This document shows, one piece after another, positions 1 to 12,072 of a stretch of DNA of 64,000 nucleotides (its first letter is position 1; each line of letters begins with the position of its first letter). The stretch comes from Polytrichum commune (lineage: Eukaryota > Streptophyta > Polytrichopsida > Polytrichales > Polytrichaceae). A model generated the notes under the pieces. It had not been told where the DNA came from. It made no database searches and worked only from the letters and a program-made list of their open reading frames with translations. The stretch spans positions 6,880,001 through 6,944,000 of the forward strand of contig OX485804.1 in the NCBI GenBank assembly GCA_950295325.1. The letters run 5' to 3'. Made by a program: the position numbers and the translations under genes.

Positions 1-702
1 CGGACTGATCTTGTACACCACCTCATCTTCCGCTATCGTCAGCATGGCCTCCTCCTCTTCGTTGATGCAGCCGTGGTGTTGGTAGAGGTGGAGGATGTAA
101 GGGGAAAGAAAAGAGGGTTTCCGGCCAATGTGGGGGATGGATTTCTCCACATACTCCTGAATTAATCTACCCCAATTTACAGGCCGGGCTCCGGACATGG
201 CCCCGAATAGGGTGTTGGCCATGGTAATGCTGAGCCGTTTGGGCTTTTCCGGACTAAGGATGGGGAGAATAAATTCTATGACTCTCCTCTCTCTAGGGTT
301 CCGGCAATTCCTAGGATGGAATCCGTCCTTAGGATCCGGGTCCGTTCTGAACTTCCCTACTTAAAAACTATCCCTGCGGCTAGCCCAACCCTCGCCCTTT
401 CCTTTCGGAAATCCGTAGACTCCCGCCCATACCTCCGGCGTCTATTTCTCCGACTCCTGCCTCATCGTCCGAATCCACTGATTGCCTCTCTCAAACAGGA
501 ATTCCCGAAATGTGGCCTCCACCCAGAGATTCCAGGGCTTGGCGAGTAATCCCTTGCACCCCATCCGACTAAGGTCCTCTATGAGCTCCTTGAGCTCGGA
601 ATCTCTCTTCGGGGTGGCTGGCGATACCGGTTTCACGGGAATCGGAACCTGCTCTCTCTCATCTTCCTCTCGCGCCTCCGGCATTTTGCTTCGCACCCTC
701 AA
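1..702 (-). pseudogene. Retroelement gag-like ORF, broken, runs off left edge
   Basis: The minus strand reads as one frame from Met at 702 to the window edge, interrupted by a TAG at 444-442 and a TAA near 363-361. About 230 codons are visible. The first part is charged (many Glu, Lys, Arg), followed by a Trp/Phe-containing stretch (GLLAKPWNLWVEATFREFL). After the second stop comes a conserved-looking block (RLSITMANTLFGAMSGARPV, then NWGRLIQEYVEKSIPHIGRK and an SPYILHLYQHHG motif). This block resembles the gag-like or plant-mobile-domain-like proteins common in retrotransposons of large plant genomes; that match is from memory, not a search. The segment is clearly more GC-rich than the spacer beyond 1100, which fits a younger insertion. 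No LTR or primer-binding site could be placed. Confidence is good that it was coding and moderate for the gag assignment. Confidence 0.5.
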
Positions 703-1844
703 TCCTCTAACAATCCCCGGCTTCTTCCCTCCGGAGTTCTATCTGCCAATTACTAAGGAATTCCAACAATCCAACTGCTGGCGACTCGAAAAACAACTCA
801 CCACTCGTTCTCTCGACAATGCCGCTCGCGCAAATGGCTTGAAAAGGGAGAGAAATTCCTTTAAGTACTCTCCCCCTCTTCCCCTAACGGGCTTGGGTCC
901 TCAACTGTTTCCGTTGCAACCGCTCCGAGTCCGTTACAACCGTCCGGGTGCCAGTGTAACCGTCTTCCGTTATAACCGTCTTCCGGTATAACTGCCTTCT
1001 GGTATAACCGCCTTCCGATCCGGACGCCCTGGACCGGATCGTTTTGGACCGGACCGTTTAAAAACGGTGTCCCTGGATTAAGTTCCAGTCCGGCCAAAGT
1101 GTCCGTTCTTACCATTTTAACGCGTAAGGCGGATGCTGAGAACCTTATTCCATAAAACAACTATCCTACCCTAAAAAACCCTACTTTGAGACCAACACCA
1201 GGGTATTATCCGGATATTAATCCGGTTAGGAAGCCAATCCGGACTTTCGTGGATTTTTGGGCTCCCGCAAAATTCCCCCTCGGCGGCTAAGGGGTGTTGG
1301 TTCCCTAGCCTTGCATGGATAGTTGAATTGGGGGTAGACTTTTACCTTCATCATATTCCCTCCACTCCTAAATTGTAGAATGTAGGGTTGAAGAATTTAC
1401 CGGTTCACTTCTATCTTGGCTTGGCGATGCTTGGTGCGGAAACCCTACTCCAAGCTACGAGCGTCGATCCCTACTTCAGATCTCGGCCGCCCACAACGTC
1501 AACGTATCTATTCCAACCTTGAATGGTGAACCTCTTCTTAATTAGATGGATTGAATTCCACACATCCTTCAAATATCGAACATTAAATTAGTTGGATGAT
1601 CAACTTGATTGGTGAGTATCGGATTGGCGATAACCTTTCTTTTGTCTAGATCTTCATTCATTCATTTTATTTAATCATTCAATTATTTAATCATTTATTT
1701 TGCAATAAAAAACTTACAAGAAAATATGTTGGGAGAAATAGTCAATAATTTTGGGAAGCCGGTTCTGGCGATTCTAAGATAGCAAATACCCTTCTACTTG
1801 AATATCCATTACTTTTACATACAAACTTTTAATAAATTTTATTT
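703..1844. other. Spacer upstream of gag-like frame
   Basis: There is no credible ORF. The first 400 bases stay GC-rich and hold the 16-bp tandem repeat listed separately. Near 1188-1199 and 1292-1301 a 10-bp near-perfect inverted pair occurs (GACCAACACC against GGTGTTGGTT). If the gag-like frame belongs to an LTR element, its 5' LTR should lie here, but no TG...CA boundary or tRNA-complementary site is convincing. Confidence 0.4.
948..1021. repeat. 16-bp tandem repeat, about 4.5 units
   Basis: Units start at 948, 964, 980, 996 and 1012. A representative unit is CTTCCGTTATAACCGT. Units differ at two or three positions. Each unit carries a GTTATAAC or GGTATAAC core, which is close to palindromic. 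Confidence 0.75.
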
Positions 1845-2040
1845 TTTATTTTTGAAGAAGTTAACAACAAGACCTATAACTCCTCTATATATATCAAAGT
1901 GATTGCATGTTTCATTATTTGGATATGATCTTACAAAGTCATTACTTACAATTTGGGAGGAAGTTGAAATATCTTTACTTAGATACTCGTAACTTCTATT
2001 CAATAACCCTAATTTGAACAAGATTACTGTAGTTAGTTTT
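1845..2040 (+). repeat. Dispersed repeat, copy 1 of a direct pair
   Basis: It aligns in the same direction with 3100-3275. Shared landmarks are GATTGCATGTTT, CTTACAAAGTCA and a TACTCGTAACTTC or TATTCAAAAAAAT tail in the same order and spacing. The copies are well diverged. They are too short and lack TG/CA ends, so they are not called LTRs. Confidence 0.6.
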
Positions 2041-3099
2041 TTTGCTCTCACTTAAATAACCCAAAAAACCCAAAAAAACCAGGGTACAGACTCTCAAGGA
2101 AGACTTAACTGGTGTCTATTACAGGCATTTGTCACTTCATAGTTCCTTAATTAGACCAAAGGGTTGCTATCTTCACTCTAAAACATGACTGGTATGTCTT
2201 TCACTCTCTTTTTCTCTCTAGGTTTCCTCTCACTGTGTCTCGTTCAGTGGGGTATGTGTGTCAGTCTCAGTAGTAACCATCTCGTCATGAGATTTTGTAT
2301 AACAATAGTCTTTCGAGAACAATAGTCTTTGAGTAACACAATTGTCTTTGATAACCATTGGCCAATGCATCTTCAATTCAAAACAATTCCTTCATTACTT
2401 GGTCCAAGTTAATTTCAATACAAAACAATTGTTCGTTCCTTATCTTCAAATTTAGTCTCTACTCACAACTTATGCAATTAACCATTATCAGTCAAGCTAT
2501 AGCCTTGGTCGCCCTGCACAACCTGCAACAACAACAACCAGGGTAACACACAAGACAATAGTTGATAGGATTAAATCGCATTCCATACTCAAAGATCTCT
2601 CTTGCAATCCTTACTTTCTTTCTCCAATCAACTGATCAGAAGTGATTTCTCATCACTTCAGTTGATTAGGACTATCTCTCTTAAATTCCATTCTTCTTAA
2701 TCCCTCCTTATAACTCGAAATTCAAAATTAACAATAAGCTTCACAGAAAACAGTGTCCTGCAATCACTGCAGTGACCACTAAATTTACTTCGAAGATAGT
2801 TCAACAATGGACCTCGCCCGCTCGCGGTGCTGAGGGAGACAAGACTATTGGTTAAACAATGCGCTCAAAAATTATCTAAGAAATGTCTACATCCTCCCTC
2901 TTCGCCGGCCCTCTTAGCTTGGCGGGGAGGAGATGATAGTTACAGTAACTACCTAAGGCCTCCTATGGCCGTGACCATAGTTGTAACTTCCTCCTAGCCT
3001 ATAGTTCAACTATGTTCATTGGTTTGGATGGACTTCATCCTTGCCTTTACTATCCATCTATAGTTGAACTATTTGGCCAAAAAATGTGGCTTACAATTA
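2041..3099. other. Spacer with small repeats and a hairpin
   Basis: No gene is visible. At 2299-2350 a 17-bp motif beginning AACAATAGTCTTT is repeated three times. At 2625-2668 a 10-bp stem (AATCAACTGA/TCAGTTGATT) encloses a second stem (AAGTGAT/ATCACTT), making a stable hairpin. At 2960-3070 TAGTTCAACTA-like words occur in both directions. Confidence 0.5.
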
Positions 3100-3275
3100 C
3101 ACTTTTAAAATTTCAAAACAAGATTTACAGCTCCTTTATATATTGAAGCGATTGCATGTTTTTGGTTATAGATATGAACTTACAAAGTCAGTGCTTATAA
3201 TTTAAGAAGCAGTTGAGATACCTTCATTCAAATATTCAAAAAAATTATTTATTAACTCTGATTATACTACGCTTA
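3100..3275 (+). repeat. Dispersed repeat, copy 2 of a direct pair
   Basis: It is the partner of 1845-2040, with the same block order (GCGATTGCATGTTT, then CTTACAAAGTCA). The start-to-start distance is about 1.25 kb. Confidence 0.6.
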
Positions 3276-4456
3276 GGTTTGTTGAAAAACTAACCTCGAG
3301 ATCAAGGTTCATTTAAAAATTAAAAATTGAAATGTAAATTTTGCATCCACTATATTCGAATGGAAATATGGCAGCAACTTAGGGGTGCGTTAAAACACAT
3401 ATTACTTTCCTCATAATAATTCTAACTACAAGAAACATGGCTTACATTCACAATAGAAGAATAAGATATATATATATATATATATATATAGGGGAAAATA
3501 AGTTGTTATTCCTAACTAGGATTTTAAAGGGTTTTACCGTGTGAAGTGAAGACATAATTGTAAGGGTAAGAGGGATTTTAATTCCCCTTCAATGAAAGAT
3601 TGGGCCCCTTTTCTTTTGCTCACCGAGACGTCCCTCTTCTTAAATGGTAGAAACCAAATTCTTGATGATGAATTGGGAGAAATACCATCTTACAACTCAT
3701 TTGCCCAAGCCCTAATAAAGGTTTTACCATTTTAGTTTGAATTTGAATTTTGGTTGGCAAGATTGGCCAAGTGGTCCCTTTTGCCTTAGTTGGCAAATTC
3801 CTTATGCATGTGGTTGTCATTTTAAAAAAAAAATTAATAATTTTTCTTGATCACTTTCGAAAATACTTTATTTTGGTCACCGCTTGATTTTTGTCAATGA
3901 AATGCTTGTTTAAATTGGTTTTTCCTAATTTAAGCGCACTACTTACTAGCTCACTTCTTTAACATTTTTGATTCGGGTAAAGAGCATTTTTTGTCCCCTG
4001 TGGTTCTTTATTCCCTATTTGCTCAAGATTCTTATCCCAATAATAAAACATACGTAACCAACCTTGTAGGATCTTTCTTTTTTTACCATCTTAATGTAAA
4101 TGGTTATTTGGCTTATGTTTCCTATTAGTATTGCAATATTTTTGCTTAAAAACCTTACTTGTGAGCCTCTTTGCCGTTAGGAAAAAATTTAGGCTCACAA
4201 AATTATCACTATGAAATTCACGATGAGAGTCTTGAAGTGGCTTAAATTGTTTTTTGAATGTCGGCAAATTCAGCTATGAATACTTCTATGAAGATTAAAT
4301 GACTGAAGAAGTGAAACAATTCACTTGCTTTTCGTGAGGCTTTTAAAATTTTGAAACAAAAATTCAATGATAGAGGTTTCCTAAGTGGCTTCATAAAGCT
4401 ATTTGGTTAGCCCAAATAATTTTTTTTGTTTTGCTTTTTGCTTTTCTTCTTTTTCT

Positions 4457-4494
<38 letters not shown>

Positions 4495-4737
4495 AATTTT
4501 TTATTGTTTAAATTTGTTTTATTTAAAAAAATTAATCATTAAAATCTTATGATCTTTATTTTGTATATGACAGTTGGCTATTGAAAAAAAAAAGGCTCTT
4601 TGATTCTACTGTGGTTGATCTGGATGTGTCCATCAACTATCTTCCAGATGGTATAAATCTTTTGCTCATTATTTTTTTATTATGTGGAGACAATGCACAT
4701 ATTGTTGTGGGATAATGCATGTAGTGTATTTTTTTGT
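3276..4737. other. AT-rich spacer with microsatellites
   Basis: It contains a (TA)n run at about 3468-3490 and a (TTG)n run of about 13 units at 4454-4494. No ORF with coding character was found. The short minus ORF at 3620-3820 is not distinguishable from chance. Confidence 0.55.
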
Positions 4738-5300
4738 TACGAACAAACCCAAGAAAACACTCAGGGAAGACTTAAAATGTGACTTGTTTGCCATTTAGGT
4801 GTCTCTGATAAGGTTTATTAGGGAAAACACATGATTACTTCACTTCATTTTGGATTAGGACTGGCAATTGGTTTATGGGTAAGGGATAAAAACTCTAAAA
4901 ACTTATCCATGCCAGTACATGCAAATGTGACAGACTCTCACCTCGCTTTAATTCCCCAAGCAATAATCTAGTAGTGAGTTCATTTTAATTGGATCAAGTG
5001 CGGTGCACAAGCATAGGCACAGCCATAGTCAATGGTCTTGCAAAAATAACCCATTTTTGTCTCTTTACTGAAGCCAAAGGCACTTCGGCGTAGTCCATAG
5101 TCTTTCATTTATTAATCCCATTTAATGTAAATTGGAATTGCAGTGCGGTAATCCTTTTAGGATGGTCCGTCTCTTTTCATTAAATAAAATCTTAATTATG
5201 CAGTCCGAGCATAGTCTTCCACCTCGTTTTGGCCAAAGCAACCAATATATCCCTTCATAACAACAATAAGCCAAGACCACATATATAAGTTCCTTCAATT
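4738..5300 (+). repeat. Old dispersed repeat, copy A
   Basis: It aligns with 60030-60490. Shared blocks in order are AACAAACCCAAG.AAACACTC, CATTTAGGTGTC, a CACATGATTACTTCA-like word, CTCACCTCGC.TTAATT, AACAATC..GTAGTGAGT, a GGCACTT.GG.GTAGTCCATA word, and a final CCAAGACCACATAT-like word. Divergence is high, so it is an ancient insertion. It could be part of an LTR or a non-coding element; ends are not defined. Confidence 0.6.
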
Positions 5301-7380
5301 TATTATTTTTAGTGCGCCATCATAATCCAATGCCTTTTGCTTTAAGAGAATAATTTGTGTCATTAATTCCATTACTTATTCTAGGAACATTATTTAAAAC
5401 ACATATCAACTAACACCGAGTAATTTCAAATTCTTATTTATTAAAGGTGACTCAACACCGGGCTTACTTGTTCATTGACTGGTTTGTCAAATAACTGGAC
5501 CTTTGGTGTCCTTGGCAACGGTTCACCAATCCACAGTCCATAGCCTCCGCATACTGGCTGTTCGTTTTCTTTTACAAAAGGCACTTATTTCACAGTAAAA
5601 CTTCATCAATTTATCAAGACCATAGCCTGGAGTTTCCCTCGATTCGGTTGTCCTAGGAACTAATGGCCTGGGCCTTGCGAACCCTTTAAATTATCATCCC
5701 CCCACTTTAAGCTTTACTGTCCTATCGCCTAGACCAAATTCATTTCCAATTATGCTTTAATAAACTCAAGTATAAACATATACGACGATAGCCTTGTCAT
5801 TTTGAATTGTTCTTCGTGCGAAGACGATTGCCTTTACATGCATTTGTTAATCACACAATTCTCATGTTCAATCTGAATCTCAATTAATTGCAGGGAATTA
5901 GAGATGATTTATTACCACAGCCGTATAACATGACTGTAATTCCATGATCCACTTCACCGATTATTATAAATATATCCGAATTCCATGTTGACTTGCAAAA
6001 AACCTTTTGCAAAATTAATTCAACTTTTCGACAACAATCACAAATTCCACGTTCATCAAATAGTCAACCTTTCATGACATTGGAATCCATATTATATTAT
6101 TAAACATAATTCAATCAATACTCATCCAATTCAAACCATAGGCTTCACCTAATTTTGCTCCTCGCTCACATATCACAAAATAACTGAGTCAATTACACAT
6201 TTGCCTCATCGAATCAACTAAAGTCACACACATCTTGTCAATCCTATTGATCCACTCGCAAGATAAACAAGGATAGTGCTTACACTATCAAACTATTGCC
6301 ATGGCATAATCCCATATCCAATAAATATATTAATACAATATTGAAATTAGACTATGGCCTGAAATGAAATTGCTACAGAACTCTATACACAGTTTGCTCA
6401 AAGTTCACAAAGTAGATAAATACATATATAGCTCCTTACTTCACTGAAAACATACAACAACTGTAATTAAGTTACCAAACACACAATCAATGCAATTCAA
6501 CAACTTCATAATAGTTCATGAAATCAATATAGTTCAACCCTGCTCAAAAGTGAATCACCAATAGGCTATGGTCCGGCTTTGGAGGAATCTCTCCCCTCTG
6601 GCCTAAGCGAATCTCTCGCTGAGGAAACTAAAAATAATTTTACACACAAAAACTTCAAAACTGAATGCCTTTTTTTTTTTCCAAGTTTGTCTCTTCTCCT
6701 ATGGCTTTTGGCCTTCTTCTAGCCTCTCTACTGATACCCCCCACAATCAAGCCATAGTCCTTTCTAACCGTTTTTTCGACACCTCAAGTCAATAGCCTCA
6801 TTCATACCATCTATTTAAGGCTATTTTGACTTAAAAAGACTTTCATTCCCATTTAATTTATAATTATACTAAATAGACTAAAAAATAAACACCACAATGC
6901 AGTATTTGTGAATTTGCTGTAAATAATGAAATTAAAAAAAAAACATTGACAAGACATTCAACTTCAATCCAGCCATACGAAGGGTGTTTTATAGATACTT
7001 CAAATATATCATATTCACTAGTAAAGCCATTTTCAAATCTCCCATTTTTTTGTTATTTATTTGGACATAGAAAAAAAAATGTTCACATGAGGGATTATGA
7101 AATCTTGAGATCCTATGCATTCTAAAAAATGTGGGTGATATTTGGATTATCCTCTTAAAATACCTCGTACTTTTGATATTGCACTTTGATATTTCATTCC
7201 ACCCGCCCTGAAAGGTGCGATTATAGTTGCTCTAACCATAATGAATGAGGATGTAGCCAAAAAACCAAAAATAGACAAAGTCTAAGCCTAAAAAACCAAT
7301 CATTTTACTTCATGAAAGTGATGACTATGTTTAAGTTCAAAACAGTCTCAACAATTTGGTTGTTACTGGATCTTATTTTT
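5301..7380. other. Spacer without recognisable genes
   Basis: This is A/T- and CA-rich unique-looking sequence. The part to about 6800 may belong to the same old element as 4738-5300, but no second copy in the window tests this. No coding frame longer than about 60 codons occurs. Confidence 0.4.
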
Positions 7381-7394
7381 AAAATCTAGAGGCA

Positions 7395-8423
7395 ATGTTC
7401 TTTGCTTCAAATTGGCAGAAAACAATCCCTTCTATTACCTTCGATATGCCTTCCAAATTTGGAGTTATGATGAATATTTTAACTCCTTTACATGCACATC
7501 ATATATTTTCAAATATAATGTTGAATGATTCTTTTGTGAGGATTATTGAGGATAAGAAAAAAACATATACATTTCGTGCACCATATGATGACATTATGGT
7601 TTTTCTATCAAAAGTGAGTTCATTTTATTTTACATTTTATAAAATTTTCATGTTTTATAAATTTTAACTCTTAATTCAACACGTTATTTCATTTTTTTAT
7701 TTGTATTATCATCTTCATTCATGAATTATAATTCTTGTATTTTATCTTTGTAAGTTGGTGAAGGTAGATTTTTTTTAAATGGCTAATTGCAAAAGAAAGC
7801 TATTGTTAACCTCATCATTGCGGATTACCCAAATGGTTTTTCGGTTCCGCCATCTTAAATTCATCATTAGAATGCTTATATTTTAAGTTTTCTCCACATA
7901 CTAATGACATTTGTACTTATCTATCTTCATGATGATGGAACAATCATTTTGTTTTATTATGAGAGTTCTGCAGTGAAGAATGACAATTCAATTATGTAGA
8001 TAAATAGATGGCAAGTTGTGGAGGGATGCAAAGGAGAAATTTGAAGTTCTAATGAAGCAATTCGTTCATGGTTTGAGTCCTATAGGTGGTATTGTGGCAG
8101 ACATGACTGCTTCTACATGTATTATATTCTATAATATCTAATTAATAGTTTTTATATATTTTTAATCTACACTTCGATGTTCATATTATCCTAATTGTAA
8201 TATTGTGTTTCATTTAGGTTCTTTTATTAGAGCGGCTCATTCATCCAATCGTCATATTCTAGTATTAGAATGTGATGCCGAATTCCTTGATGGGGTACTA
8301 AAGCCTCTTTAAACACCTATAACTAACTTCAAGAGTCTTGATTCTACTACCACATGCGATGATATGGACTTTGATGAAAATTTTCCAATTGAAGACGCCG
8401 CATTACTTAACTTATGTGAATAA
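7395..8423 (+). pseudogene. Decayed DNA N4/N6 methyltransferase-like gene, spliced
   Basis: Four exon-like pieces can be read. Exon 1 is 7395-7613, 73 codons, ending at a consensus donor (AAA|GTGAGT). A second piece near 7796-7855 encodes VNLIIADYPNGFSVPPS before a stop at 7856; this resembles methyltransferase motif IV (hydrophobic strand, then D-x-P). A third piece, about 8007-8118, ends in GGIVADMTAST. A GT-AG intron at 8119-8217 (99 bp) joins in phase 1 to SFIRAAHSSNRHILVLECD, which continues to a TAA at 8310-8312; the frame then stays open to the TAA at 8421. The joined block has the shape of the AdoMet-binding motif I of beta-class enzymes (D-P-F-x-G-S-G-T, then a GRxxIGxE-like strand). 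The order IV then I is the beta-class order. Premature stops and the Gly-to-Cys codon at the splice junction suggest it is dead. Substrate and gene origin are unknown. Confidence 0.5.
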
Positions 8424-9529
8424 GTTATTTTCATGTTTTCTTCTCGATAACTTCAATTGCAAATTCTAGATTTTGTAGTTTAATTTGTTGTTACACACTC
8501 TAATACATGGTTTATTATTTACAATTGGATGTATCTATCGCCGATGCAAACCTTGTCATTTTATTGGCACCGTGGATTATTTAGAAGCCCCTCTCTTAGT
8601 CCTCATGGTTCCCATAGTCCTCATAGGCTTTAGCTGAAACTTATGCTAATGCTTCATCTAATTCATCTTCAGTTTTTCCTTCACCTCGTACATATTACTA
8701 TACTAGAGTATGTGCTTATTTTGAGTTTGACGATATTTGAGTTTGTATTCATGATTTGATATTTGATTTCCAAGAACTTCAATATTTTTTTTAATAAATG
8801 TGATCGAATGTAATCATAGCCCATGCAATTCATATTGAAAGTAAACACCTCAAAACAAATTAGATTGTTTGACCGCTCGATTATCTACATATTTGAATAT
8901 GAGGTTTTATTTGGGTCTATAGGAAAATAATGTACCATATTTCAATCATAGACTTTAAAACATAGTTTTTGAATATTAATATAGGTGGAAATTTTTTATC
9001 ATTCAAATTCATAATTTTCATTTGCTTAATCAAGCAAACTCATCGCTTAATTATTTTAAGTCATTATTCATATTTTAGTGCTTGCAATACTTGCAGACTT
9101 TGCCTCTAACCTGATTAATATCCAACCTTTATGTCTACAAACCGATTTATATTTACAACCCACTTTTGTTGTTCTTTGTGTTTTGGACTTCGTAAATGTT
9201 ACCCTTATGATAGTGTTATGATATATTCAAATTTTACATTGATGTGTATTGCAGTGAGACATCCTAACATGCTACACCTATTTTCAACATGAGTTTGCTT
9301 ACACATTATATCCAATTACGTTGTTATTATCTCAACATTTGAACGTATATTAATTCATTTTTTGGTACAAAATTGGCATAGCAAAATTTTCATTTATTGT
9401 TCATTTGGGCTATAGACCCTTACATGTAATTCCATGGTCATAGGCTCCCAATGGATTTACAATCATAACCGGGAACAAATTGGAGGCTCACAAGCTCACA
9501 AGTTCACGCTCATAGGCTTACATACTAGC
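8424..9529. other. AT-rich spacer
   Basis: It follows the methyltransferase-like remnant. A short frame around 8540-8720 might be a further 3' piece of that gene, but no splice junction supports this. Nothing else is recognisable. Confidence 0.35.
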
Positions 9530-11410
9530 AACCCCGATATCTTTGTATTAGTTATATGTTTTTTTATATATTATATATATATTTTTTTTTATTCACTACC
9601 TCTTATACTCGCAATGTTACAACCCTCCAACATGTGATTGATCTATTATACTTACGTCTAGCTTATTAACTTAGTCTATATATGACCAAGATTACTACAC
9701 TATACTACAGAGGGTGGGCCCCTAGAGTAGTGATATTGAGGGTTGCCTAACTTAGGTTACAATCTAAGTAGGTACTAGGATTAAGAAACCTCATTTCACT
9801 ATCCTAATCACCACTTCTTATTCGATCGTCCCAAGGGTTACAAACACAACTCTCATATTTATCCTTCAAAATCCTTCTTCTTTGCCAATAATTGTGGTTG
9901 CCCCTCAAGAACAACCATGTTCTATTTTTGGACAATTACTTAGTAAAGCACAACTCCTTGCCATAGGAGTTTGTACAAAAGTTTTGACAAAAACATTTAC
10001 AAAGTAATTGAGGAAAAGAAAAGAAAACATTTTGAGCTATTTTCAAGGTTACTCGAATGTTGATATTTGTATACTTGGCGCCGAGCACAAATTTTTCATT
10101 TCTTTTGGAGATTTTTCAAGGTCACTTTGAGAGCCCTTGAAAACGACGTGCAATTGAGAGAACTAAATGAAATTTTGTGCCAACTTTGTAGTTACGAAAA
10201 TGTTGATATTAATAACCTCATTTCAATTTCTTGGAGATTTGTCAATGTCGCATCAAAGGCCTTGGGAATTGATTCCAATGCCATTTCTACCCAAAATGAT
10301 TCATTTCAAAATTTTGGAGAGTTTTCAAAATCTCTTTGAAAGCCCTCAAAAGTGATGTGAAGACCCTTTGTAAAGACTTTGAGAGAAAAACAAGGAAATT
10401 GTAAGGGAAACTTAAGTGTACCTAAATGTTGATATTAATCATATTGGCACTGATATGACTAATTTCAAAATTTTGCAAAATCATTTTGAAGGACCTAGAA
10501 AACACTACGAGGGTCACATGTAAACAATTCGAGAAACATTAAGGAAATTTTTAGAGAAACTTAAAAGAACCCAAAGTTTGATATTAGTTACCTCGGCCTA
10601 ATATCATTTCTTGGATGATTTGTATAATTGTTTATAAAACCCAAGGAAACTGTACAAGGGCCATTCATTAAAAATTTGAGAAAAAAAAGAAATCTCCAGA
10701 GAAACTTAAGGATGCCTTAATGCTAAAATTATTGGTCTCAACATCGAGATGACTAATTTCAAATTTTTTGAGAGTTTTCAAATCACTTTGAAAGCCATGG
10801 GCAACTTTGTGAGAGCTATTTGTAAACAATCATGCATACTACTAGTACATGTGTATCATGTATTCATGCATTTATGTGCAAGGTTGACCAGGTGATAGCA
10901 AACACCTTCATGTATGCGATTGTAACTTCGAACTACAACAAGGTCATGAGCATCAAACTTAAATGATATAGGGTTGTAACAAGTAGTAAACTAATAATCA
11001 ATTATATATAATCATATGTGATGTTAGTACATTGTTGATATACAATTTTTATGAGCTTCCAATATATGTAGGTAATTGTAGCTATTGTCGAGTTCCATTT
11101 ACTAACATTCAAGCTTCAAGAATATATTAAGCCTTATTTCTAAATCTACGGATAGTAGGTTGATTACATGGAAATAGGCCCCTTGAAAAGATATAAAGCA
11201 TGAATTCCATGCTAATATGATTTATTTTTCTAATATCAAATTTTCCCTTGCATTACATTTATAGCCAAACTATTCAAATTTGATGGAATATATTCTTAAA
11301 ATGAACACTTTGATCTAATGTTATTGCTCATTGCTCACATTTAACCACTCAACGCTCATCACTCACGACACACTACTCACATGCTAGCTCCCTTTAGTCC
11401 TACCAATACT
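9530..11410 (+). repeat. Long dispersed repeat (family G), copy 1
   Basis: It matches 35200-37080 and 39880-40160 in the same order and direction. Shared words include TATATATGACCAAG, CTAAGTAGGTACTAGGATT, GGGTTACAAACA, CACAACTCCT.GCCATAGGAG and, near 11080-11350, TTCCATTTACTAACAT and GCATGAATTCCA. Its middle (about 10060-10860) is a degenerate tandem array. Copy 2 is split by about 2.8 kb of other sequence that copy 1 lacks. No coding sequence is apparent on the plus strand; the ORFs at 10067-10355 lie within the array. Confidence 0.75.
10060..10860. repeat. About 150-bp tandem array inside family G copy 1
   Basis: The motif TTGATATT(A/T)GTNA recurs at about 10060, 10203, 10428, 10578 and 10728, each followed by TTTCAAAATTTTGGAGA-like and CTTTGAAAGCCC-like words. 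It is the counterpart of the better-preserved array at 36290-37075. Confidence 0.7.
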
Positions 11411-12072
11411 CCCCAAACACACTTCCATGCACAAATGGACCTCTAACAAACACCTCAATTACACCTTATCCAACATCTTTTAATACAACCCTGACCCGAT
11501 CCCTTGTAGGTTATCCAAAATCTCAAATTGAAATAGATGATATATGGATAGTGCCATAAGCACATCCAATGGTCAAAGGACTTCCCATCCGTCCCTTGCT
11601 CCATATACAACCCAAGCCCCATAATGCGGACACCTAGCCACATCTACTTGGCAACATTTTCCCAACTCATTCCTAAGGGCCTTCACATGGACATGCGCAA
11701 CAAAGCCTTATAACACATCAAAGAAATACTCTCAACCCATCACCTCACATGCTAGAAATGCCTTGTGAATGGAAACTCCACCCCATCATTAGGATGCACA
11801 TTTTTCTACATGCACATTAGCTTTTGGTGCCTTTCGAGGTGTCGGACACCTACCATCCTAAAATTTGGCAATGAAGAGTACCCAACTAGCCTACGCATTC
11901 TAAGGTGCACAAATCAAAACAACCACCCTCTTGAATCAATACTTGCAATTGATAAGTGACTGTTGGTTTACGGTTTTGTTCATAGAGCTCATCCTCGAAA
12001 GGGGACAATAGCATGAGGACAAAGAGGCTCATCATTCATGCTTGCTTTGTAAGAAGTTGACATTTATATCTA
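11411..12072. other. Spacer, nothing recognised
   Basis: This is CA-rich sequence. Short ORFs on both strands (11455-11643 minus, 11765-11959 plus) show no motif and no splice context. Confidence 0.35.

Noticed and set aside
1180-1310. Primer-binding site and LTR end for the gag-like element
   Set aside because: TGGTGTTGGTCTC on the minus strand only loosely resembles a tRNA-Met complement, and no LTR boundary is adjacent.
1845-3275. The direct pair 1845-2040 / 3100-3275 as LTRs of a small retrotransposon
   Set aside because: No TG...CA ends, no primer-binding site or polypurine tract, no internal coding frame, and no target duplication.
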